DNA from: Phoenix dactylifera
Taxonomy: Eukaryota; Streptophyta; Magnoliopsida; Arecales; Arecaceae
Length of the DNA: 64,000 nt
Direction: 5' to 3'
Assembly: GCF_009389715.1 (NCBI RefSeq)
Contig: NC_052392.1
Location: 32,151,227-32,215,226 of the forward strand
Position numbers and translations under genes: made by a program. The number at the start of each line of letters is the position of its first letter. The first letter of the stretch is position 1. The notes beneath the pieces were generated by a model. It worked only from the letters and a program-made list of their open reading frames with translations, ran no database searches and had not been told where the DNA came from. This document shows positions 34,276-46,967 of the stretch, piece after piece.

Positions 34276-35450
34276 CAGATAAGGGACCTGCATCTCCCCT
34301 TTATCTCTCTCAATATCAGTTCTCTGTTTCTGGGGGCCTTGAACATGGCAGTATCACTCTGCAGAGAGTGAACACTGAGCAGTAGAGGACAGTGGGAGCA
34401 AAGCCCAAAGAGGAGAAGGTCTCAGTTTGTAATGGTTTCAATGAGGGAAAGGCTTCAATTGAGAGCAGGGTGATAAAAGGAGAAAGGAACCTGGAGTTGG
34501 TAACTTTCCTTTTTCCACTTTTAGCTGTGGTTGGGTTCCCTTTGCACTGACTCAAGGGGCGGAGTGGGTGTGGTTGGTTTGTTGCCTGGAGAGCTCCAAC
34601 GCATCGGGAGAGAAGAGGACAGGGGATTGTGTCATGAATGGTTGGCTTCTGTTGCAGTGATCTCTGAAACCAATGTGTGCTCAACTTTTTCTGTGGTTTC
34701 TGAGGGATGAGGATTCTCTGATTGCTTTGCCTTTTCATATCTGATATGGCTGAGATTTCTCTCTGTTGAGCTATTTGATTAGTGTGCTATATGCGTGGTC
34801 ATTAGTCTATTTTTTTGTTTAGATTCATGGCATTTAATGTTGTCTGCTCTATTCTTTATGGGTAAGGGAACAAAAGTTTATAATATTAGCTACTCTCAGT
34901 ATTTTTTTTTTTTTAAATTTGTATCACTAGTATCAATCCGTTAGGTCTTGGGAAATATTTCCATGTTTGGCTTTCCTTTCCCTTTTTTTTTTCTTTGGTA
35001 TAGTGATATCTGGATTCAGTGGCTTGTAGTTGAAGTGTGTCTTGTGCCTTTTCTGGTTTCTATGCTATAATTGGTGGGTTTGGTGAATTGGATTTTGCAA
35101 GTCGTTCTTAAACTTTTATATGGATTAGGTGATCTTTTATAAATCAGAAGTTTCTGATCTTTAAAGTGGGCGACTTCTACTATTTAACAAGTCCATTGAT
35201 AGGAGCTGTTGCTTGGAAATGGGCTTGTGTTCCCCATCTGTTTGCTTGAACCTTTGCCCCAAGCCATTCGGCATCGCCCATTGATCTTGGTAAATTTTAG
35301 ATGAGTTCTACTGGTTAATTATTTGGGTGTTTTAGCTGGGTTGAGGCTTGCAAGAAGGTATTTAGATTAAACTAAGGATGCTGAGATCAGATTGAACAGT
35401 AGATCCTTTTTGCTTGTAACTTCACTGATCTTCTTGTTGTGGAGAGTGCC

Positions 35451-38400
35451 ATGGAGATGGATATCAATGAGAAGGATAAATTTGGGTTGGAGAAGACCGA
35501 GGATCATCCCAACTACCATAGTTCGGGTATGTCGGCCGACTGGCAAATCGGCAACCCATCAATGGCATTGGTCTCGGCTCCCCCTATGGGTTCCTCCCAG
35601 TGTCCATCAGTTTCCATGGTGGAATGCTTTTCTCCTAGCCTTTGGATTCCTTCTGTCCATGCACAGAGCTTAGGCTTCTGTGGTAATAATGTCCAGAGCA
35701 GCACGGCTGCCTCCAATAGCATGCCCATTGGAAAACCAGTTCCCAGGCCTTTGAGGCTTGACATAGGCTGGAATCCTTCAGATTGTTCATCGAAAGGAAG
35801 TGGAATTTTCTTACAGACCGGCACTGGGGTTCTCCCTCCAAGAGTCTCTCATTTTCCGACCGATTCTGCTTTCATCGAGCGTGCTGCAAGGTTTTCATGC
35901 TTCGATGGTGGTAATTTAGGCAGCATGATGAATCCTTTCAGTACACCTGAGTCCTTGAGTTCCTATTCTAATACTCCAAAAGGTGTCCCGGGAGCTCAGA
36001 TTCAGAAGAGTGAAATGAACACAACAGAAGCTCATATGGATGCCTCATTGCCGATTGATCATGGATCCAGCAGCAGAAGTCCAATGAAGGAGCAGAGAGA
36101 TAAGGGGACCTCACATGGTGCCGGTGTCTCGAGCAATGAGTCAGGTGAGCCTGAGTTCAGTGGAGGTGGTCAAGAAGAGGCACCTAATTTGGCTAGTGCA
36201 GCTGGGGATTCTTCTTCCACAGGACTTGCTGCTAAGAAGAGGATAAGGCCCAGTCAGGTAGATGGTATCCAGTGCTTCAGAAATACTTTTGATTTGTTGT
36301 ATTGCTTTGTTTTCGTCAACTGCAGTCGATCATATTTCACAGGTCTATAAATTTTACATGGTAGGATATGGAATCAGACCAAGTAGGAGGCGGCGGCCCG
36401 CAGCAGTCTGTTGAAAACACAATGGATAGTGTGGACACTAAACAGAGAGCAGAACAAAATAGCTCAACCATTGCAACTATCAGGCCTAATGGGAAGCAAG
36501 CCAAAGATAGCTCAGATGCATCCAAGGAGGATTATGTTCATGTGCGAGCACGGCGTGGCCAGGCAACTAATAGCCACAGTCTTGCAGAAAGAGTAAGGTT
36601 CTGCCACCCTTAGGAATTCTCATTTATACCTGAATTAAGGTTTTTCCAGGTCTGGTTCTTTAGAGTTAGAAGCTTATCGAAATTACATGGATGGACATGA
36701 GTTGCAGGTGAGGAGGGAAAAAATTAGCGAACGAATGAAGTTTCTTCAAGAACTTGTTCCTGGTTGCAGTAAAGTAGGTTCCTGGGAATGGCCTTTGGGG
36801 TTGGATCTACAAAGCCTGTTTTACAATCTCATTTTTTTTTCTCAACATGCGAATGCAGGTCACAGGAAAAGCAGTCATGCTGGATGAGATCATCAACTAT
36901 GTTCAGTCTCTACAACGGCAGGTTGAGGTATGCTTCATACTTATGTTTGTCATAGATTAACTACTATGATTCATTCATTCTTCGAACATGAGAACATTAA
37001 GCTTGAATTCATGGTTAGCGAATATGTTCTTCTTAGCCTTTACTTAGTTTTTTATTTTCTTACAATTTGCTATAAGATAAACTACTCATAGAGAAATAAA
37101 ACACTATTTTCATTGTTCTTTTATCTCTGCCAGTTTCTGTCAATGAAGCTTGCTGCTGTCAATCCAAGGGTGGACTTCAATATAGAAGGACTTCTTTCTA
37201 AAGATGTACGTTACATCTTAGGCTAATTAGATTTGTATCTTGGGCTTGTTTGCTTCAAAGAATTCTTAGATTGGATCGGCAGTATATATGTTTCTGTATA
37301 TTTTTCTGATACAACAATGCCATTGATTACTAATTGATGGCCTCTCAGTTTAGTTGGGTTATGACATCTTAATTTCTCATGACAGCTTCATCAATTCAGA
37401 GATGGTCCTTCATCTGCCATTGGTTTCTCGCCAGATGTGATTCATCCTCAACTACATCCATCCCCTCAGGGTCTTGTTCAGGTGGGGATGTCTGGCATTG
37501 TGAACCATTCAGATGCACTTCGAAGAGCAATAAACGCTCAGCTTACTTCCATGAATGGACACAAAGAACCTATGCCTCAGGTTTTATTACTTATCTTTGC
37601 ATTTCTCCACTATGTTTTTAGTAAGTCATATTATTTTGTATTTCAGAAACTAGTGATGAATTTAGGTTGACCATAATGCTGTTCGAAATTTTGCATGGAC
37701 CCGAAATATCGCAGTCAGTATCTCATGTAGGATCATAATAGGGAATGGTTCTCCAAGAGTTAACCAAGTAAATGAGTTGAATGATGGAAAAGAAGAAAAT
37801 TATGAATATAGAATTTATTAGACTTGGGAGAGATTGTGCACTATAAAGCTGCTGCAAATAATTTGAAGACAAATTAGTTGTCTTAATATTTTGACCTGCC
37901 TAGACTGTTTGCCATGAGTATAGTATGCATTTGCCTAAAGCATTTGAGACTTGAGAGGTGTAGATGGTGGTGCAGAGTGGTGATCTTGATCCGTTTAGCC
38001 TGAATGACCGAATAGGGTGTTTTCCAAATTCGAATGTTTCACAACAGAACTCCCATGCTCGAAGCCTCTTTTGCTTAGTGTCCACTTCTAGCTTTTAATA
38101 TGAATGCAAAGCATGCCACTCTCAAGTCTTGGTCAGGAGATATCATAACTCATTTATTGGGCAATTCTATTTTTGCTATGTGTGTCATGCCCTAGATTCG
38201 AAGCATGATATAGCTGTGCTATCGAGGGGTACAACCCACGATAACACCAAGCCAAACTCTTCATTTAACTTCCAAATTCATCTCAAACAAAATATAATAA
38301 ATAAAAGTCCACTTTTATTGTCCATTAAATGCAACCAATACTGAATCAGAGCATCTAAATCCAAACATAAATACCAAACCAAATCATTAACTTCAAATTT

Positions 38401-41316
38401 TATAGTCAATTAAAATGCTAAAATTCTTCTACAAAATCACCAAGCTTTCTAGCATGAACTCCAAACCTGTGCCATCCTTCGTTCCTATCAACCCTATTCA
38501 TCTAGGGAGAGAAAAATAAAAATAGAGATATATGAGCGACATAGCTCAGTAAGCAAAGCTTACTCTACCTTACCGGATCAAGCATAAGTTTTTTCATATC
38601 AATGTATCATTTAAGAAAAATAACAGATATTACAAAATAAAGCATTTCATAGTATAGTATATTAAAACAAGTCATAAAGTTAATCATGCATGCATAAATC
38701 ATTCATATTTTATAAACATGATTCCAAGTTCATTTTGCAAATAGATTCATAAATCATCCTTCTGTCATCTAGCTATATCATAGTTCAGAATATTACTCAC
38801 AAATATTCGAGCTATGGTCACTTTATACCCGTGACAAGGCCCACATTCGTAATCGATAACGATTTTTGTTTTATATGCCAACTTTATACCCACTAGCGGG
38901 CCTATGCTCGTATGAATGCTAGCTCCGGGTGTCAATCTTTCCAATACTAGGGATCATACGTAGTTATCTGAGAGCCTTTCGAATATTTATATCTTTTTCT
39001 TAAAACATATATATAAATAGATGAAAAACACTAAATGGCATGATCATATTCATGTTTCATAGCAAAGCTATTTTCATCAAAGCATTCATGAAACTTTTAT
39101 AATAAAGTATGATTTTCATAACACATATACTGATTCATAATTTTAAGAAAAAATATAAGATTTCTACAAACAAATCTTATGCGGAAAAAACATAATAATT
39201 TGAAAAATAATAAGGAGTATAAGATTTACTTACTTTTACCATCTTGGACCGTTAAACTTCACTAAGCAAATCTACTACGCCTATTTAAAAATATTTAAAA
39301 TAAAATTAATTTTTGTTGAATGATTTTAATCAAATTAAAACAATAAAAAAAGAAGAACGTTGATCGGGTGACATTGTTCAACGACTCCAGGCAGGTCAAG
39401 TCTAAGTAACTCGATCAATAAATTATGGGGTATGGACTCGATCAGGGAGAAGGTCGTTTGACAGGGTTCATCGTCAATGAATTCTAGAGATATTTAACAA
39501 GGCCGGAGTGATCAATCCAGTAGGCAGCCAGGCACCAAGGCAATTCAAAGCCTCTTTGCAGGGATCCACCCGAGTCTATAGGATAGGGAGATAGGACTCG
39601 GTTCATAGGTCCATGGGTCTTCTTAGAGAGAAAAATAGGGAGATGAGAGAGAAGGAAGAGAGAGAAAATAAGAGAGAGAAATAAGAGAGGGATGGCTCTC
39701 TCTCTCTCTCTCTCTCTCCTTCTCTTCTTCTTCTCTTCTTTCTTTCTTCTTTCTTTCTTCTTCTTTCTTGGAAGCAAGTGGGTGGTTCAAAGTGATTGTC
39801 ACGGTCGAGGTCCAGTAGGTGGCAATAGGCATTGGAGACATGAGGCAGAGGGCGGCCGGTTACGACAGTCGACCATCCATAAATCAAACTAAAAATAGGG
39901 CCGAGAAGAGGATTTATTAGCTCGGTCTTCCTCGGATCCCAGCCCACTTGCCAGCGGTTGGAGTTCCGGCTCCGACTTGGGGCCGATGCAAGGAAGGGGC
40001 CGAGGCCCTCGGCGACGAACACCGGCAGTGATGGTGGTCGGAAAAAAGGAGAATGAGGTGAAATAGAGCAAAATAGGGATCCTTTTTCCCGAGCGGTTTT
40101 CGGCCGATTTCTTGGCCGGCAGCCATGAATCCTAGTCGTCGGAAGAAGAAGAAAAAGGAAAGGGGGAAGAAGGCTAGGGCATTACCTCAGCTCCGGCGAC
40201 GTCTGACAGCCCCGATTTCCGACAAGCCCAATGACGGAATGCTGTGAGTTTGAAGGGAGAAAAGAGCGAGAAAGGGCTATGACACTCGACGGTGGTGGGG
40301 GGCTCACTCTTATAGAGGAGCCCTTAGGGTCCCCGCAACCCTAGGACTCCTCATTCCGGCTGAGATCTCTGGATGGAGAGGAGGAAGAATCTGATATGCA
40401 GGGCGAGCGCAGTTCGCACCGCCCAGCCCCCCCTCGGGCCAAGCTTGAGCCGGTCAAATGGACCGGGCCCATGCGGGCCTTCACAATGTGAATGTGAGTG
40501 TTTAATTAAATCTAATATTGCATCATACTTACTGAAAATTGTGGAGAGGTTACATTGCTAATTCTCAACAGGTTTTTTCAAGGACTTTTTTAGCCCCATG
40601 ATATTCTGCTTCTTTGATAACTCTTTCAGCTTTTTACCATTTTCCTGTTCCATGCCATGGGAGCTCCAAGAAACCTTTTCCCCTCCTACAAAATAAACCT
40701 GTATCAGTAGAACTATTTTGTTTCAGAAGCTGATCTAATCATCAAACAACCAGTAAATCTTTCAGCCTTAATAAATCAGAAGCACATGCTACTGCTTTCT
40801 GCAACTTTGTAATCATGTCTTATGGGACCGCCACAATTTATTAGAACAAGTGACCAACCATTTCTCTTTTCTACTTTCCAAATGCCAGGGTCAAACAAGT
40901 ACCTTATGTTAAAGTTGCCACTAAACAATCTATGCCAGATACCAAAGTCATGAGGTCAGTTGGGATTTTCCCATTTAGATGCTGAGCTCTCATGCTTCTG
41001 GTTTGATGAATATGACAAACTTACCGGTTTACGTTTATCCCTTGTAAATCTAGTTATGTTTCTAATCAAAGCATAAGTACACTTAATTGCACTAACATTG
41101 TTGCATTGCAAGGACTTTGATGCTTTAAACTGAATGATGTTTTGTTTTCTCTTAGTGGGCAATTCATATTAATAGTGCTTGGATTTGAATTAATTTCAGA
41201 TACCTAATGCATGGGACGAGGAGCTCCACAATGTCATGCAAATGAATTTTGGTACTAATCCCCCTCTCAACACCCACGAGTTAAATGATAAACCTCGCCA
41301 ACGATACACCATGTGA
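35451..41316 (+). CDS. bHLH transcription factor, bHLH49/62/78-like, seven coding exons
   Basis: The exons read 35451-36257, 36365-36592, 36708-36773, 36859-36927, 37134-37205, 37386-37580 and 41200-41316. All junctions are GT-AG and in phase 0, giving 517 residues. The ATG at 35451 opens [14 protein letters not shown]. The basic region plus helix-loop-helix lies at about residues 330-395: [20 protein letters not shown] carries the H-E-R triad that reads E-box/G-box DNA, followed by [20 protein letters not shown] and [22 protein letters not shown]. The tail [10 protein letters not shown] and [15 protein letters not shown] are typical of the bHLH49/62/78 (subgroup XII) proteins, nuclear regulators of growth. 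The N-terminal 269 residues are Ser/Pro/Gly-rich. The last intron (3.6 kb) contains a 2.3-kb LTR-type insertion. The exact Arabidopsis counterpart was not determined. Confidence 0.93.
38183..40485. mobile_element. Solo-LTR-like element in the last bHLH intron
   Basis: The element begins TGTCATGCCC and ends CCTTCACA, with a 5-bp duplication ATGTG at 38178-38182 and 40486-40490, as LTR retroelements make. No internal repeat of its ends, primer site or polyprotein was seen, so at 2303 bp it reads best as a solo LTR. The first half is AT-rich; the second half is GC-rich and contains a CT/purine tract (about 39650-39770). Family was not assigned; it has no coding content to judge. Confidence 0.7.
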
Positions 41317-44300
41317 TGCCACCAACCTGTTCATGTCCTGATAGATAAAAAGTTTCTTATTAGATGCTGTCAGATCATACAAAAGTTAAGCTTTGATCAT
41401 ATCTCGAGCTTGTTTGCATCTGCTCTTTCAAGAAAATAACAAAGCTTGCTCACTTCAAAGACGCGGGTTATACAATTCTGATACTTCCAGTGGAAGATCC
41501 AATTTTATTCTCTCTCTCTGAGAAATGTAATTCCAGCATCACAGAAAAAAAAAGCAATATAATTCCAGAGCATAACTATTATTGCTTGTTGTATAGCACT
41601 TTCGGGGTTGTTCTCTGCAAGGCTTTACTGCATTCCTGAAGTACATTAGCTCATTCTTCAGAAATTAGTGTAAAAGAGGAAGCATATTTTTGTGGATATA
41701 TAAGTTCTTCTTGCCAAAAGCTTGGGAATGAGTAATGATAGAGTCACATATTCGCTTAAGCTGGATGACTAAGGCTTCTTTAACTTTGCAGCACAAAACT
41801 AGTTTCTGTTTTGTTCAAGATAATGGGAAACAGATGCTGTCTTCAATTTCCCCCTTCTCTATTATTCTTATCTTCTGTTTTTTTTTTTATCATTCAAAAT
41901 AAAATCAGGTACTCGTGATGTAAATTTATCTCTGGAGTCATATCACAGCATATGCATATGATAATGATCTGTTCTCTCTTAAGGAACAAATTGTACCTAA
42001 CAGCATATAATCTGTGATGAAGGTGCCGGCAGAGGCCCTACATGTTCTTCACTGTTGTAGTCAGGTAGCAGATAATTGATTAGTTTTTGGTACTTCTGAA
42101 CATCTCTGTAACAGGATGCAGAAAATTATCCTTTGGATTTTTTTTCCTAAATATTAAAATAGAATTAGTGAAGAATCTTTTCCATGTGCAATTTGCTAAT
42201 GTCCAAAACATTCAAGATAAAAATGGCCTTTTTCTGTTGCAAGATAGGTATTATATTTACTTGAAACTGGAAATTGCATCTCAAGAAATTCTTTATAATA
42301 AGGTGAGATTTAAAACCATTTCTGGTGTTCTAGGTTTTAAAAGGCCATGAAGGTTAATGATTTGGAGACCATTATCTGATGTTGAATTAATATTGTGAAC
42401 TATAACTGGCTCTTTCTGCGCCAACATGTGACATCCTTAGATAAATCTGCAGGTGTTTTAACAATTTTCCACAAACAAGAAAGGAATACTGCCATCTGAG
42501 CCTAATAAAGACACAGGAGGATTGTGATGATGGCTCTTGAGTGAATGAAGTTAAGCAATTTAGTTGTTGGCATGTTATTGCAAATTATTTGAAGCTATTC
42601 TCCGGCAAAAATTTAACTCTACTACAAACTCTGTAGTTTTTCAGTAACTCATGAGCAATCAAATGTATTGCTTTAGTCTGATCACCTCAGATGCAAAAAT
42701 GCAGCGGGACCTGTCGACTTATTTTATTGTGACCAAAGAAATTAATATAAATGCATGTGGGAATCAAGCCATCAACCTCATAGGAAATAAATTTTATGGA
42801 AACATCTTTTAATAACCTCATCTAAAAAGGCTAGCTAAAAGATATTTTTGAGTTCCTTGGCCCTATATAAGTACCCAAGATCTATCCAGTACAAAGCCGA
42901 TGTGGGACTAAACACATTCCCGCATGAGTCCTCACATACTTCCCCTATATAAATCTTAACGTCCTCATCAAGTTAAGGATTCAAATCTGTTCAAATATAA
43001 TCACACGCACTATGATCACCCATGGTCCACCCCAATAGGCCTATGTCGCAGTACCCCATAGTCTATAGATCTCATCCAAAAAAGCTAGCTAGCAGATTTC
43101 TTTTTAGGTTCCTTAGTCCTGTATAAGTATCCAAGATCTTTGCAGCAAATAATCAATATGGGACTAAACACATACCCGCACAGGTCCTCACATAGCATGC
43201 CATGGAATGCCCCACAAGTGGGCGTAAGTTAATAAATAAATGAATAATACATAGAAATATATACATGTATTTCTATATATGCTCTCCCTCTCCCTGTGTC
43301 ACCAGGAAAAATTATACTTTGCTTACCATTTAATGCATATGTTTTTTCTAGATAAAATGAGAGCGCCTCTATTTATTTGGTGGATGAAATCAACTGGTCC
43401 CAATAATGCAATTCAAAAGAGGATCTGTAGATAAAATGGCAAGAAAATGTGCCAGATGTAACTGTTGACCTCAATCAAATGATTTGTCATCTAAATCCTT
43501 TTAATCCTCCTAATGCTAGCACAAAGATCACCTTACTGAGCTTTGATCTTGATTTATATGTGCTCGTCAAAATTCAATATTATGCAATCAAATAAGATTT
43601 TCTCATGACCAGTGCAGGCTTTACAAATCAGAGACTGAAGGATTCTACAGTGTTATTTAGCAACTTCTTTAGTTGACATAAAATGAACTTTAGAAGACAA
43701 GACAAAAGAATCAGAAGTTGTATGATTCAAAATCCTCAAGTGTAGGACAAACCACAGTCTGAGCCATTTGCGCATCTGGATTAGAAAATTATTGGCATTT
43801 AAATTCTTGTCAAAAATAAGGGGTGATTGGCAGTTGGTTTAATTTCTTCGGTCGGTAATGATGATTATAGTGATTATAATGACAACAATGACGAGTAGGA
43901 CAGAACCAGATAAATAGGGAGAAGACCTTATCAAATTATCATAGAAATTTACCTCAAAGAGGTTGATCCAAGTTCTAAGGCCATTTTATAAATAAAAATG
44001 CCCTAAAAGATTATAGGCTTAAAATGAAGGGCTTAACAACATGGAAGAAATACCTACTTTGAGACCGAAGTTATAGGATACAGAAACTAATCAACAATTC
44101 TAGATTTATCTCAACCTTACCTCATTGAACTTTTCATTAGTGATTCCCCTTGTCCTCCGGACCATTCAGTCTGCATGGCGTAAATGAGAGCATGAATCAG
44201 CACACTGAAATGCTTTGGGTGGTAACCTAGTAAAATTGCTATATACGAAATGACAAAGATGTGCTGCCACACTTCCAAGCTTTGATAGAATGAAATATCT

Positions 44301-44620
44301 CACAGGCAGTTCTTTATCATAAAATAAGGTAAAAGCACAATATAATAGTGAAAGAAAGGGTAAAGTAGTAAGATGGAAGCAAGATGATACAACCTGATGC
44401 TGGCTTTTGCATAAACCACTACCAACCTTTATTCAGATGTGTTTTGAGGTCTGGAAGTATTGGTAATCATAAACCAAGGGAGATAACCACTTGAATTTAA
44501 ATTTTGAAAGCAAGCAACCTAATTAATACAAGTGACGTTGTGGAGAAACCAATTAATAGAAGTCAAAGCTACCGTACAAGAATAACATTTATTGAAGAAG
44601 CATTCGACCAAATTTTTCTT
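41317..44620. other. bHLH 3' UTR then intergenic sequence
   Basis: The 3' UTR should occupy the first few hundred bases. Beyond it no gene was recognised; the repeat pair at 42816-43193 is the only structure seen. Confidence 0.45.
42816..43193. repeat. Direct repeat pair of about 120 bp
   Basis: Copy 1 (about 42816-42938) and copy 2 (about 43070-43193) share AAGCTAGCT, CCAAGATCT, TGGGACTAAACACAT and GTCCTCACATA, and about 130 bp separates them. The layout resembles a TRIM (two short repeats around a short interior), but TG/CA ends and a primer site were not demonstrated. Confidence 0.6.
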
Positions 44621-44698
44621 TGAAGAATTTTAAACCCTGGATGCAAACCAAGCACAAAGCAACCACCAAATCACCACACCAAGCTCTGCTACCAAGTT

Positions 44699-45156
44699 TG
44701 TTGGAGCAAAATAGATGTTAATAATATGCAAATGGCATCAAATAACAATGAAAAATAGAGGTGAACAATGGGGCACAAGATAGGCTTAAATCCACTTTAA
44801 AAAATCCTTCATTTCAACTATGAAAAACTAAAAATATAACTTACAAATATGCAGAAAATCAGCAACTAAGAAAATGTCTTTTCTTCTTGTAGTCTTCTTC
44901 CTTTCAACACAAAATCTGTTCGAGAGATTTTTCCTACCAAGCTCTCACCACCCTCTTCTTCCTTTCAAAGAGGAACTTAAAAGACACACCCTCATACTAT
45001 AAAACCCATGGGATGGTTTTTCTTTTTTTTTTTTTACATAAAGTGGGACTTAAACAAAGAAACTATTAAATACACTAAGAAACCAAAAAATTACATAGGA
45101 TGCCATGAAGCAAAAAATCAAAAAAACCCCATTAAATCAGGTTTACATTTTCAACA
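44699..45156 (-). repeat. LTR of the old copia (left copy)
   Basis: On the plus strand it begins TGTTGGAGCAAAATAG and ends ACATTTTCAACA. It matches 56423-56874. Confidence 0.9.
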
Positions 45157-46118
45157 TCCTTCCTTAAACCCAATTTCCAAAAGTCTTCATGCCCAACATG
45201 TTCTTCAATCTTCTAAATACATCATGCTTCAATGGTTTGGTGAAGATATCCACCACTTGGTCTTGAGACTTGCAATGCACCAATTTCACTCTTTTCTCCT
45301 TCACATACTCCTAGATAAAATGATAGCAAGTGTCAATATACTTGTTTCTCATGAAATACTGTATTCTTAGCCAAAGCAATTGCCGATCAATTATCAACAA
45401 AAATCATCATGGCACTTTCTTGAGAAAACCCAAATAGTTTAACAAATTTCTCAACCAAATAGAATGACAAATGATAGAATTTGCTACCACATACTCCGCC
45501 TCAAAAGTTGACAAAGTTACAATTGGTTGCTTCTTGGAGAACCAAGTAAATGCACTATTTTTCATAGAGAAGATATAGCCAGCGGTGCTCTTCTTTTCAT
45601 CCAAATCTCTACTCCAATCACTATCGGAATAAACCACAAGTCTAAAATCATATAAATGAGAGTAGAATAAACTATCATTGGGTGTACCTTTGATATAGCA
45701 TAGGATCCTCTTGGCGGCATTGAGATGTGAGTAATCCGATGTTTCCATATATCTACTAATCAACCCAACACTATAAAGAATATCCAGTCTTGTGCAAGTG
45801 AGATATCGGAGGCTTCCAACCAAGCTTTTGAAGTAAGTAGAATCAATATTGCCACTTTTAATACTTTTTCTCAACTCCAAGCCACATTCAAGGGGGTATT
45901 AACCGGATTGCAAGACTCTATTCCAAACCTCTTGAGAATCAAACATAACCACTTTGAGAGGTAAAAGTTCCATCTTCCATTTGCACCACTTCAATACCAA
46001 GAAAATGAGCCATCAAGCCGATATCTGTCATTTCAAATTCTTGGATCATGCTTGTCTTGAATTTATTAAACAAAATTGGATTGTTATCGATGAAAATCAA
46101 GTCACCAACATAAAGACA

Positions 46119-46950
46119 TGTTGGGAAAAATTTAAATGCGCACGCGGCCCGAAATTTGGCCGCGTGCGCGTTTGAGAGGAAAAAAAAAAGGGGGTAACGC
46201 CCAGCGGGCGTTACGCTTTGGAAACGGCCGCGGCCGCGGCCGCGTGCTCGTTTAAAAACGAAAACGCCAACGGGCGTTTTCGTTTGCATTAAATGGGATG
46301 CGTGCGCCCGTTGGCGCACGTTGCGCGGACGCGTCCGCGGAAGGCGCGGACGCGTCCGCCGAAAAGACCATATTGCCCCCGATTAAATCCCTATATAAAC
46401 CCCTCCATTTCATCTCTTTAGGGGTACGAAAAAATATAGAAAAATAGTAGAAAAACTCTGGAGAAATTCTTCTTCCCCTTAGCCACTTCCGATTTTCATT
46501 TTTACATTTTTATTCAGTTTTATTTTATTCTTTTCATACTGCTCTTTGCTGGATCTGCAAGTCCGATCGGGTTCGTTTTGACTTCTTCCGAGACGTGCCG
46601 AAGAAGAGGTTGTAGGGTCGTCGTATCTCCGAGAAGAATTGCCGGGTGACCCGTACGTGGGGGCAAATACTTCTTTGGGACAGCGTCTACGCGCTTCGAC
46701 CTGCTTTCAATCAGGCTACTTTCTTCTACCTTTATTTTTAATTTAATATTAGTAGATTGGTAGGATTTGAAATTCTATGATATAAACTTATTAAATGCAT
46801 AGATTTACTTTGTGCTAGAATAGTTTTATTTTGTATTAAAATAGAATTATTTGGATGCCGAATGATATGCATGTATATTATTTCCTTTAAGATTTTTTAT
46901 TAATTGAATTTATAGATTTATTTATTTAGTTAGGAGATATATTGCTAACA
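46119..46950 (+). repeat. 5' LTR of the young copia
   Basis: It is TGTTGG...GCTAACA bounded. U3 contains consecutive GC-rich hairpins (46138-46360) and a TATA box (TATATAA, 46393-46399). Confidence 0.95.
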
Positions 46951-46952
46951 AT

Positions 46953-46967
46953 CCAAAGAAGTATTTG
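46953..46967 (+). other. Primer-site position complementary to the element's own LTR
   Basis: CCAAAGAAGTATTTG begins two bases after the LTR, where a primer-binding site should be. It is the exact complement of CAAATACTTCTTTGG at 46664-46678 in the same LTR. No TGG-starting tRNA site was seen here. Confidence 0.7.

Noticed and set aside
39484-40126. Overlapping ORFs in the bHLH intron insertion
   Set aside because: They cross a purine/pyrimidine tract and a GC-rich LTR-like region with no domain signal, and frames conflict on both strands.
42816-43193. TRIM retroelement
   Set aside because: The direct repeats fit in size, but TG/CA ends, primer site and target duplication were not demonstrated, so it is listed only as a repeat pair.
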